A stretch of 64,000 nucleotides of DNA, from the NCBI RefSeq assembly GCF_012911565.1, contig NZ_JAAMPU010000105.1, positions 186,001 to 250,000 of the forward strand. Direction: 5' to 3'. The DNA comes from Flavobacterium silvaticum. GTDB taxonomy: Bacteria > Bacteroidota > Bacteroidia > Flavobacteriales > Flavobacteriaceae. The notes beneath the pieces were generated by a model. That model did no database searches and was not told the DNA's origin. It saw only the letters and a list, made by a program, of their open reading frames with translations. Each line of letters opens with the position of its first letter. Position 1 is the stretch's first letter. A program made the translations under genes and the position numbers. Shown in pieces: positions 54,141 to 61,522 of this stretch.

Positions 54141-57100
54141 TTGGAAACATCGAACGTCATTTACGAAAAGCTTGAGGCTTTCATCCGGAAATATTATACA
54201 AATGAACTCATTCGCGGCAGCATCTTTTTTGTCGGAATCGGTTTGTTATACTTTTTGCTTACGCTTTCGGTGGAATATTTCCTGTGGCTCAAACCGGTTT
54301 ACCGGACCATTTTATTCTGGGCTTTTGTAGCCGTTGAGATTTTCCTGTTGACACGGTTTGTTTTGTTCCCGATTTTTAAACTGACACGGTTGCAAAAAGG
54401 AATCGGTTACAAAGAAGCATCGGTCATCATCGGCAATCATTTTGGAGAAGTCAGCGACAAGCTCACGAATTTCCTGCAACTGAGCCAGGATGGAAGCAAA
54501 TCTGAACTATTGCTGGCATCAATCGATCAAAAGGCATCAGGACTCAAACTAGTTCCATTCACCAATGCCGTCAACTTTAAATCGAATACCAAATACCTGC
54601 CGCTAGCGATTCTTCCGGTGCTTTTCGTGTTGTTCTTTTGGCTATCAGGGAATAACGAATTCCTAAGCCAGAGCCTGAATCGAGTTGTCCATTACCAAAG
54701 CCAGTTTTTACCGCCGGCTCCGTTCGAACTTACCGTTTTAAATAAAAGCCTTCAGGTGGAGCAGAACCAGGATTTTGTGCTGCGTGTCAAAGCCCAGGGC
54801 AAGGTAATCCCGGAGCAGGCGATGATTTTCCTTGGAGATGAAAGCTATTATATGGAACCTGTGGGAGCAGGGGAATTCCAGTATGTTTTTTCAAAACCAA
54901 GAGCGGATACTGAATTTTATGTGCAGGCGAATCAGGTTCAGTCGAAGGAATATGAGCTTTCTGTTGTTACGGTTCCGTCCATCGAGAACTTTGAAATGGT
55001 GCTGAATTTCCCATCGTACCTGAATAAGAAATCTGAGAAAGTCCAGGGCGGCGGAAATGCAATCGTCCCCGAAGGAACCAAAATCACGTGGAACATCAAT
55101 ACCATAGCGACAGAGCGCGTCGATTATACATCGGGTGGAAGCAATCTTGCCTTCGGGAAAAACGGAGATGCATTTTCACTCTCAAAATCAATCACGCAAA
55201 ACACCGAATATCAAATCCGGACGTCGAATAAAAAAGTTCAGGATTACGAAAAGCTCAATTATCGCATTTCGGTCATCAAAGACCAATTCCCGACCATAAA
55301 CGTAGGAAATGCGCCCGACAGCCTTAAAGTAGAGAAAAAGTACGTTTTAGGCCAGGTTGCGGACGATTATGGATTGTCTAAACTTCAGGTCGTTTATTAT
55401 CCACAAGGCCAGCCGTCACAGGCAATCAGGGCCAATATCAATGTGAAAAAGGATGTTTTCGATCAATTCGTATTTGCTTTCCCGTCGAATCTTCAGGTCA
55501 AGGCAGGCATTTCGTATGATTATTACTTTGAAGTATTTGATAATGATGTGCTTAACGGATACAAAAGCAGTAAATCGTCTGTATTCTCGAATAGGATCCA
55601 AACCGAACAGGAAAAACAGGATGATGCTTTGCAACAGCAGAACAGCAACCTGAACAGCCTTGAAAAGTCGTTGCAGAATCAACAGAAGCAATTATCTGAA
55701 CTCGACAAAATCCAGCAATCGGGTAAAGAAAAAGAAAGCCTTGAATTCAAGGATCAGCAAAAAGTAAATGACTTCATCAAACGCCAGCAACAGCAGGACA
55801 AGATGATGAAAGATTTTGCAAAGAAGCTTGAGGAAAACCTGGAAAAATTCAATCCGGACAAAAAGGACGAGTTCAAGGAAGAATTGCAGCGTCGTCTGGA
55901 AAAGACCGATAAGGAAATGGAGAAGAATCAAAAGCTTCTTGACGAATTGAAGGAACTCAATGATAAAATCAGCAAGGAAGAATTGTTTGAAAAAATGGAT
56001 GAGTTCAAGCAGAATGCTAAAAATCAGACCAAGACTCTGGAACAATTGGTAGAACTGACCAAACGGTATTACGTTGAGAAAAAAGCCGAACAGATTGCCG
56101 ATAAACTTGACAAACTCGGCGACAAACAAAACGAGCTTTCCAACAAAGACAAGGAAAATACCGAAAAGGCACAGCAGGAAATAAACAAGGAATTCGACGA
56201 TCTCAAAAAGGAACTCGATGACCTTGAAAAAGACAACAAGGAGCTCAAGTCTCCAATGGATATACCTGACACGGATGCTCAGGAGAAAAGCGTAGAAGAC
56301 GACCTTAAAAAAGCTACGGAACAACTGCAAAAGAATGATTCCGGAAAGGCCAAGCCCAAACAAAAAAGTGCAGCCAATAAAATGAAGGAAATGGGTGGCA
56401 AGATGATGGAAAGCATGGGAGGTGGAGAAATGGAACAACTGGAAGAAGACGTAAAAATGTTGCGACAGATTCTTGACAATTTGCTTGCATTTTCTTTTTC
56501 AGAAGAAGATTTGATGAACGATTTTAAGTCGCTCAGGAGGAATGCACCGTCGTTCAACAAAAACCTCAAATTACAACAGGATTTGAAACTGCAGTTCCGC
56601 CATGTGGATGATTCGTTGTTTGCCATGTCTCTGAGGAATCCGAAAATCACTGAGAATGTAACGGAGGAAATAGGAAATGTCCATTACAACATGGATAAAT
56701 CGCTTGAAGCTTTTGCAGACGCACAGGTTCCGAAAGGCACGTCACATCAGCAATATGCCATATCAGCAGCCAATAGACTCGCCGATTTCCTCAGCCAGAT
56801 CATGAACAGCATGCAAATGCAGATGCAAATGTCAGGACAAGGTCAAGGCGGAAAACCAAAGCCGGGCCAAGGACAAGGGTCAGGAATGCAACTGCCGGAT
56901 ATTATCCAAAAGCAACAAGGTCTTGGAGAAAAAATGAAACAAGGCATGCAGAAAGGGGATAAGCCCGGAGACAAATCTGGCGAACAACCCGGCGATGGAC
57001 AAAAACCGGGACAGGGAAAGAAACCAGGTGAAAAAGGACAGAATCCGGGTCAGGGCGGACAAGGCCAACAGGGACAGAACGGTAAATCTGGCCAGAATGG

Positions 57101-57584
57101 AAAGAGCGGAAATTCAGGTGGTGGAAACGGGCAAGGTCAGGGTAATCAGGATAGCGATGGACGCGATGGGGAAGGAGATGCCAAAGCCATTATGGAAATT
57201 TATAAGGAACAACGTCAGTTGCGCGAAGCCCTTGAAAAGGAATTGCGTAAACAAGGCATGGGTGGAAACGGACAGGCTGCTTTGGATCAGATGAAATCCA
57301 TTGAGAAACAGCTTCTTAACAAAGGTTTTAATAACGATGTGCTTCAAAAAGCATTAAATCTGAAATATGAATTGCTAAAACTTGAAAAAGCCGTCCAGCA
57401 GCAAGGTGAGGAAAAGAAGCGGCAATCTGAAACCAATCGCAAAGCGTTTAACAATCAAACCAATGCGCTTCCGGCCTCTCTTCAGGACTATTTGAACAGC
57501 ATTGAAATATTAAACAGACAAAGCTTACCTTTGCGCTCCAATTACAACCAGAAGGTTCAGGAATATTTTAAAGCCAATGATTAG
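54141..57584 (+). CDS. DUF4175 family giant membrane protein
   Basis: 1147 residues. Two membrane segments near 25-75 and a third near 155-170 precede a periplasmic region (about 175-490) with Ig-like, beta-rich stretches such as LPPAPFELTVLNKSLQVEQN. A long charged coiled coil follows (about 500-830; LEKSLQNQQKQLSELDKIQ). Near 895-1015 is a Gly/Gln/Lys-rich low-complexity stretch, and a short helical tail ends the protein. The family is widespread in Bacteroidota and of unknown function. It overlaps ybeY by 8 bases, so they are one unit. Confidence 0.85.
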   Translation: METSNVIYEKLEAFIRKYYTNELIRGSIFFVGIGLLYFLLTLSVEYFLWLKPVYRTILFWAFVAVEIFLLTRFVLFPIFKLTRLQKGIGYKEASVIIGNHFGEVSDKLTNFLQLSQDGSKSELLLASIDQKASGLKLVPFTNAVNFKSNTKYLPLAILPVLFVLFFWLSGNNEFLSQSLNRVVHYQSQFLPPAPFELTVLNKSLQVEQNQDFVLRVKAQGKVIPEQAMIFLGDESYYMEPVGAGEFQYVFSKPRADTEFYVQANQVQSKEYELSVVTVPSIENFEMVLNFPSYLNKKSEKVQGGGNAIVPEGTKITWNINTIATERVDYTSGGSNLAFGKNGDAFSLSKSITQNTEYQIRTSNKKVQDYEKLNYRISVIKDQFPTINVGNAPDSLKVEKKYVLGQVADDYGLSKLQVVYYPQGQPSQAIRANINVKKDVFDQFVFAFPSNLQVKAGISYDYYFEVFDNDVLNGYKSSKSSVFSNRIQTEQEKQDDALQQQNSNLNSLEKSLQNQQKQLSELDKIQQSGKEKESLEFKDQQKVNDFIKRQQQQDKMMKDFAKKLEENLEKFNPDKKDEFKEELQRRLEKTDKEMEKNQKLLDELKELNDKISKEELFEKMDEFKQNAKNQTKTLEQLVELTKRYYVEKKAEQIADKLDKLGDKQNELSNKDKENTEKAQQEINKEFDDLKKELDDLEKDNKELKSPMDIPDTDAQEKSVEDDLKKATEQLQKNDSGKAKPKQKSAANKMKEMGGKMMESMGGGEMEQLEEDVKMLRQILDNLLAFSFSEEDLMNDFKSLRRNAPSFNKNLKLQQDLKLQFRHVDDSLFAMSLRNPKITENVTEEIGNVHYNMDKSLEAFADAQVPKGTSHQQYAISAANRLADFLSQIMNSMQMQMQMSGQGQGGKPKPGQGQGSGMQLPDIIQKQQGLGEKMKQGMQKGDKPGDKSGEQPGDGQKPGQGKKPGEKGQNPGQGGQGQQGQNGKSGQNGKSGNSGGGNGQGQGNQDSDGRDGEGDAKAIMEIYKEQRQLREALEKELRKQGMGGNGQAALDQMKSIEKQLLNKGFNNDVLQKALNLKYELLKLEKAVQQQGEEKKRQSETNRKAFNNQTNALPASLQDYLNSIEILNRQSLPLRSNYNQKVQEYFKAND
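56829..57180 (+). repeat. Low-complexity Gly/Gln/Lys-coding repeats
   Basis: Within the DUF4175 gene. Short degenerate units such as GQGQGGKPKPGQGQ, GDKPGDKSGEQPGDG, GQGGQGQQGQNGKSGQNGKS follow one another, coded by related but not identical codons. Confidence 0.8.
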
Positions 57585-57996
57585 TTTTAACTACGAAACG
57601 GAATTTGAATTGGAAGACGAAGCATATTATGCCGATTGGGTTTCCCGTATCATTTCTTCCGAATCCAAAATAGAAGGAGACATCAATTATATCTTCTGTG
57701 ACGATGACTATTTGCTTGAATTGAACCAGCAATATCTGAATCACGATACGTTGACCGACATTATCAGCTTCGATTATTCTGTAGGAAACGAATTACACGG
57801 AGATATTTTTATTTCTATCGATCGCGTCAAAGAAAACTCAGATGAATTTACCGTTTCGTTTGAAGACGAACTCAAAAGAGTTGTCGCCCACGGTGTATTG
57901 CACTACTGCGGTTATAAAGATAAAACAGAGAGTGACGAAAAGGTAATGCGGAACAAAGAAGAAGAAAAAATGTCTATGTTCCACGTGAAACAATAA
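57577..57996 (+). CDS. ybeY: Endoribonuclease YbeY (rRNA maturation)
   Basis: 139 residues. HGVLHYCGYKD at 105-115 is the zinc motif; YbeY normally has HGxLHxxGYDH with three His. Here His105 and His109 are present, but Asp115 takes the place of the third His. It takes part in 16S rRNA 3' end processing and ribosome quality control. The last five codons (Phe-His-Val-Lys-Gln) fall inside a perfect parS sequence. It overlaps the DUF4175 gene and precedes mnmG by 12 bases. Confidence 0.92.
   Translation: MISFNYETEFELEDEAYYADWVSRIISSESKIEGDINYIFCDDDYLLELNQQYLNHDTLTDIISFDYSVGNELHGDIFISIDRVKENSDEFTVSFEDELKRVVAHGVLHYCGYKDKTESDEKVMRNKEEEKMSMFHVKQ
57977..57992. promoter_or_regulatory. parS site (ParB-binding), perfect match
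   Basis: TGTTCCACGTGAAACA matches the widely conserved parS consensus TGTTNCACGTGNAACA at every fixed position and equals a Bacillus parS sequence. It overlaps the end of ybeY. A chance match in 64 kb is very unlikely. Confidence 0.85.
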
Positions 57997-58008
57997 TGAA
58001 GGAGAAGT

Positions 58009-59880
58009 ATGTTCAATGAAGTATACGATGTGATTGTTGTCGGAGCGGGACACGCAGGTTCTGAGGCTGCGGCGGCATCGGCAAATCTTGGGTGCAAGAC
58101 ATTGCTGGTGACTATGAGTTTGCAAAATATCGCCCAAATGTCGTGTAATCCGGCCATGGGAGGTATTGCTAAAGGCCAGATTGTTCGTGAGATTGACGCA
58201 CTTGGAGGTTATTCCGGTATTGTGTCCGATAAGACAGCCATCCAGTTCAAAATGCTCAACAAATCGAAAGGCCCGGCCATGTGGTCGCCACGTGTGCAAA
58301 GCGACCGAATGCGTTTTGCCGAAGAATGGCGATTGATGCTCGAGGCAACCCCAAATCTTGACTTTTATCAGGAAATGGTTTCGGGGTTGATTATAGAAAG
58401 TGGGAAAGTTGCCGGCGTCAAAACATCACTGGGAATTGAAATCCGATCCAAAGCTGTTGTGCTTACGAATGGGACTTTCCTGAACGGATTGATCCACATT
58501 GGTGAAAAGCAATTTGGCGGTGGAAGAGCTGGAGAAAGTGCATCTTACGGAATTACTGAAGATTTAGTAAAAGCAGGTTTTGAAGCCGGTAGAATGAAAA
58601 CCGGAACGCCGCCAAGGGTTGACGGTCGGTCACTTGATTATTCGAAAATGAATGAGGAAAGGGGAGATGAGAAGCCGCAGAAATTTTCCTATTCGGACGA
58701 AACTTCACCATTGAAAAACCAGCGTTCCTGTTACATGACTTATACTTCGCTCGATGTCCATGATATTTTACGTGAAGGTTTTGACAGATCGCCTATGTTT
58801 AACGGCCGAATCAAAAGCCTTGGGCCGCGTTATTGTCCTTCAATCGAAGATAAGATCAATCGATTTGCAGATAAAGAAAGGCATCAGCTTTTTGTTGAAC
58901 CTGAAGGTTGGAATACGGTTGAAGTCTATGTGAACGGATTTTCTACTTCTTTGCCGGAGGATATTCAGTATAAAGCATTGAAGTCTGTTGTTGGATTTGA
59001 GAATGTAAAATTCTTCCGCCCGGGATATGCCATAGAATACGATTATTTTCCACCGACACAATTGAAACACACACTTGAAACCAAATTGGTTGATGGTTTA
59101 TTCTTCGCCGGACAAATCAATGGAACTACAGGCTATGAAGAAGCCGGTGCACAAGGGTTGATGGCCGGAATAAATGCAGCATTAAAAGTCAAAGAACAAG
59201 ATCCGTTGATTTTGCGACGTGATGAAGCTTATATTGGTGTTTTAATTGATGATTTGATTACCAAAGGAACAGAAGAACCATATAGAATGTTCACCTCACG
59301 TGCCGAATACAGGACCTTGTTGCGTCAGGATAATGCCGATTTCCGTCTTACCCCCAAATCATTCGAAATTGGTTTGGCATCTGAGAAACGAATGAAACGT
59401 ATGGAACAAAAAATGGCTGAAAGCGAAAAAATGGTTCAGTTCTTTAAGCAGACGAGTGTTTCTGTTGAAGAAACGAATCCGATACTTTTAGAGAAGGAAA
59501 GCGCTCCCATTTCCCAGTCTGATAAAATGTTCAAAGTGTTTTCGCGTCCGCAGATTGAACTCGAAGATATGTTGCGATTTCGAGATGTTTCCGATTATGT
59601 CCTAGAAAACAATCTCGATGAAGAAATTGTAGAACAAGCAGCCATACAGGTCAAATATTCCGGATACATAGAAAAAGAGCGCAACAATGCGGATAAATTG
59701 ACCCGACTCGAAGACGTTCGTATTCCGGACGCGTTCGATTACAGCCAGATTAAGTCCATGTCAATAGAGGCAAGACAAAAATTAGCTAAAATCAAACCCA
59801 TAACTATATCGCAAGCATCTCGTGTCAGCGGTGTTTCCCCAAGCGATATTTCAGTTCTTTTAGTCCATATGGGACGATAG
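58009..59880 (+). CDS. mnmG: tRNA uridine-5-carboxymethylaminomethyl modification enzyme MnmG (GidA)
   Basis: 623 residues. FAD-binding VVGAGHAGSEAA with glycines at 12, 14 and 17, then SCNPAMGGIAKGQIVREID and GTFLNGLIHIGEKQFGGGR near 155-175. With MnmE it builds the cmnm5U34 modification of tRNA. AAGGAG lies 4 bases before the ATG, a clear Shine-Dalgarno, unusual in this phylum. It is bracketed by two parS-type sites. In many bacteria gidA is near the replication origin and the par genes. Confidence 0.96.
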   Translation: MFNEVYDVIVVGAGHAGSEAAAASANLGCKTLLVTMSLQNIAQMSCNPAMGGIAKGQIVREIDALGGYSGIVSDKTAIQFKMLNKSKGPAMWSPRVQSDRMRFAEEWRLMLEATPNLDFYQEMVSGLIIESGKVAGVKTSLGIEIRSKAVVLTNGTFLNGLIHIGEKQFGGGRAGESASYGITEDLVKAGFEAGRMKTGTPPRVDGRSLDYSKMNEERGDEKPQKFSYSDETSPLKNQRSCYMTYTSLDVHDILREGFDRSPMFNGRIKSLGPRYCPSIEDKINRFADKERHQLFVEPEGWNTVEVYVNGFSTSLPEDIQYKALKSVVGFENVKFFRPGYAIEYDYFPPTQLKHTLETKLVDGLFFAGQINGTTGYEEAGAQGLMAGINAALKVKEQDPLILRRDEAYIGVLIDDLITKGTEEPYRMFTSRAEYRTLLRQDNADFRLTPKSFEIGLASEKRMKRMEQKMAESEKMVQFFKQTSVSVEETNPILLEKESAPISQSDKMFKVFSRPQIELEDMLRFRDVSDYVLENNLDEEIVEQAAIQVKYSGYIEKERNNADKLTRLEDVRIPDAFDYSQIKSMSIEARQKLAKIKPITISQASRVSGVSPSDISVLLVHMGR

Positions 59881-59894
59881 TTTCACGTGGAACA
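59879..59894. promoter_or_regulatory. parS site, 15 of 16 match
   Basis: AGTTTCACGTGGAACA differs from the reverse complement of the first site (TGTTTCACGTGGAACA) only at its first base. It lies across the stop of mnmG and into the 32-base gap before the methyltransferase gene. Confidence 0.78.
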
Positions 59895-59912
59895 ATCAGA
59901 TTTTTACAAAAA

Positions 59913-60755
59913 GTGACAAAAACCATCTATTTATCAACCAAGGATCACTCAGTTAGCGGTGAAATTTTTGATTTAGAGTACAATTCTGAATCGGACTTGC
60001 TCAAAACGATTCCACAACCACCAGAATCGCAACTCGGCAACTATTATCAAAGCGAAGATTATATTTCCCACACCGATTCTAAACGAACGTTATTTGAGAA
60101 AGTATACCATTGGGTTCGGTCGTTTGCATTGAAGTCAAAGCTCAACCTGATTCAGCCATGGAAAGCAGCAAATTCCCGGTTGTTGGACATTGGTGCAGGA
60201 ACAGGGGATTTTTTATCCGAAGCCACAAAATCAGGTTGGCAAACCACCGGATTCGAACCAAGTGAATCGGCCCGAAAAATAGCTTTGGGAAAAGAGGTAA
60301 CACTTACAGACGACTTAAAGAATTTACCCGATTCCTCTTTCGATGCGATAACCATGTGGCATGTTCTGGAACACGTTCCGGACGTTGACGTACAAATTTT
60401 GGAACTCAAAAGGCTTTTGAAACCAACAGGGATTTTAGTCATCGCCGTTCCCAATTTCAAATCATATGATGCGAAGATCTATGGATCTTTTTGGGCAGCT
60501 TACGATGTACCACGTCATTTGACACATTTTTCGCGTCAGTCGATCTCAAGATTGTTTGCGAACCATCATATGGAACTCATCAAATATAAACCCATGTGGT
60601 TCGATGCCTTTTATGTGAGCTTATTGTCGGAAAAATATCGTTCCGGAAGTATGAAACCTATAAAATCTTTATTCAACGGATTGATTTCCAATATAAAAGG
60701 GTGTTTTTCAGGTGAATTTTCATCTCATATCTACCTCATTCGGCACAAAGCCTGA
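59913..60755 (+). CDS. Class I SAM-dependent methyltransferase
   Basis: 280 residues, GTG start. SAM-binding motif I is LLDIGAGTGDF (90-100), then the acidic and other motifs with FDAITMWHVLEHVPD (motif IV). The N-terminal 80 residues contain a segment with QPPESQLGNYYQSEDYISHTD, found in methyltransferases of lipid or sugar metabolism. Substrate unknown. It follows mnmG by 32 bases (containing parS), so it may be read through from mnmG. Confidence 0.85.
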   Translation: MTKTIYLSTKDHSVSGEIFDLEYNSESDLLKTIPQPPESQLGNYYQSEDYISHTDSKRTLFEKVYHWVRSFALKSKLNLIQPWKAANSRLLDIGAGTGDFLSEATKSGWQTTGFEPSESARKIALGKEVTLTDDLKNLPDSSFDAITMWHVLEHVPDVDVQILELKRLLKPTGILVIAVPNFKSYDAKIYGSFWAAYDVPRHLTHFSRQSISRLFANHHMELIKYKPMWFDAFYVSLLSEKYRSGSMKPIKSLFNGLISNIKGCFSGEFSSHIYLIRHKA

Positions 60756-60784
60756 AATACTTTTCCCTACTAAACGAATTTTTA

Positions 60785-60792
60785 TACTTTTA
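60785..60792 (+). promoter_or_regulatory. Putative variant -7 element for the Skp-like gene
   Basis: TACTTTTA, 28 bases before the ATG at 60821, the same variant as upstream of DUF4175. Confidence 0.4.
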
Positions 60793-60820
60793 CGCGAATT
60801 TTTTAAAACCGACAACCATA

Positions 60821-61411
60821 ATGAAAAAGATAGTAACAGTGCTTGCCTTTGCTTTGACCCTAATTGCATGTGACAAACCGACTGAGCAAAAAGAGTTCAA
60901 AACCGCCTATGTAGACACGGCCAAAATGATGGAAGATTATACTGAGGCGAAAGATGTTGAGGCAAAATACAAAGCCAAATCTGAGGAAATGGGTAAGGAA
61001 CTCGAAGCAGATGCCGCGCGTTTCAAAGCAGATGCCGCCGCGTTTGAACAAAAAGCACGTGCGTTGGGAGAAATCTGGGCTCAGCAAAACAGCGCTCCGT
61101 TGGCCAGAAGACAACAAGAATTGCAGTACAAGCAACAGGCACTTACACGCCAGATCCAGGATGAAAGCAGTACTGAAATGGATACGTTGGTGAAAAAACT
61201 AAAGAAATTCATCAAAGATTACGGTAAAGAAAAAGGATACGATTACATCTTTGCCACAGGTGATGTCGTTTCTATTTTGTCTGCCAAAGACCAATATGAC
61301 ATAACCAAAGATGTCGTAAAGGCACTAAACGATAAATATGCTTCCGAAGGCAAAAAAGAAGCTGCTGCTCCTGCGGCCGCTCCTGCGACAAAGCCGGAAG
61401 AAACCAAATAA
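60821..61411 (+). CDS. Skp/OmpH-like lipoprotein
   Basis: 196 residues. Signal MKKIVTVLAFALTLIACDKP with lipobox LIAC (Cys17), then a long coiled coil (KDVEAKYKAKSEEMGKEL) and YDYIFATGDVVSIL at its foot. This is the OmpH/Skp fold, a periplasmic chaperone holding outer membrane proteins. The classical Skp is soluble; this one has a lipobox. The Ala-rich tail ends in charged residues. Single-gene unit with terminator. Confidence 0.85.
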   Translation: MKKIVTVLAFALTLIACDKPTEQKEFKTAYVDTAKMMEDYTEAKDVEAKYKAKSEEMGKELEADAARFKADAAAFEQKARALGEIWAQQNSAPLARRQQELQYKQQALTRQIQDESSTEMDTLVKKLKKFIKDYGKEKGYDYIFATGDVVSILSAKDQYDITKDVVKALNDKYASEGKKEAAAPAAAPATKPEETK

Positions 61412-61432
61412 TCTTGCCGACCTAGCTTTGAA

Positions 61433-61460
61433 ATGCTCTCTTAAACGGAGGGCATTTTTT
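61433..61460 (+). terminator. Terminator after the Skp-like gene
   Basis: ATGCTCTC (61433-61440) pairs with GGAGGGCAT (61447-61455) with one wobble, followed by a T-run to 61460. Confidence 0.8.
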
Positions 61461-61522
61461 ATTTTGCAAACATCCAATCTGTTCCAAAAAATTGTAAATT
61501 CCCTGAATTATTCTAAGCCAAA

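Noticed and set aside
55692-56438. A 248-residue frame antisense to DUF4175
   Set aside because: It arises from the Lys/Glu/Gln-rich coiled coil read backwards, giving a Phe/Leu-rich product with no family; the plus-strand gene is certain.
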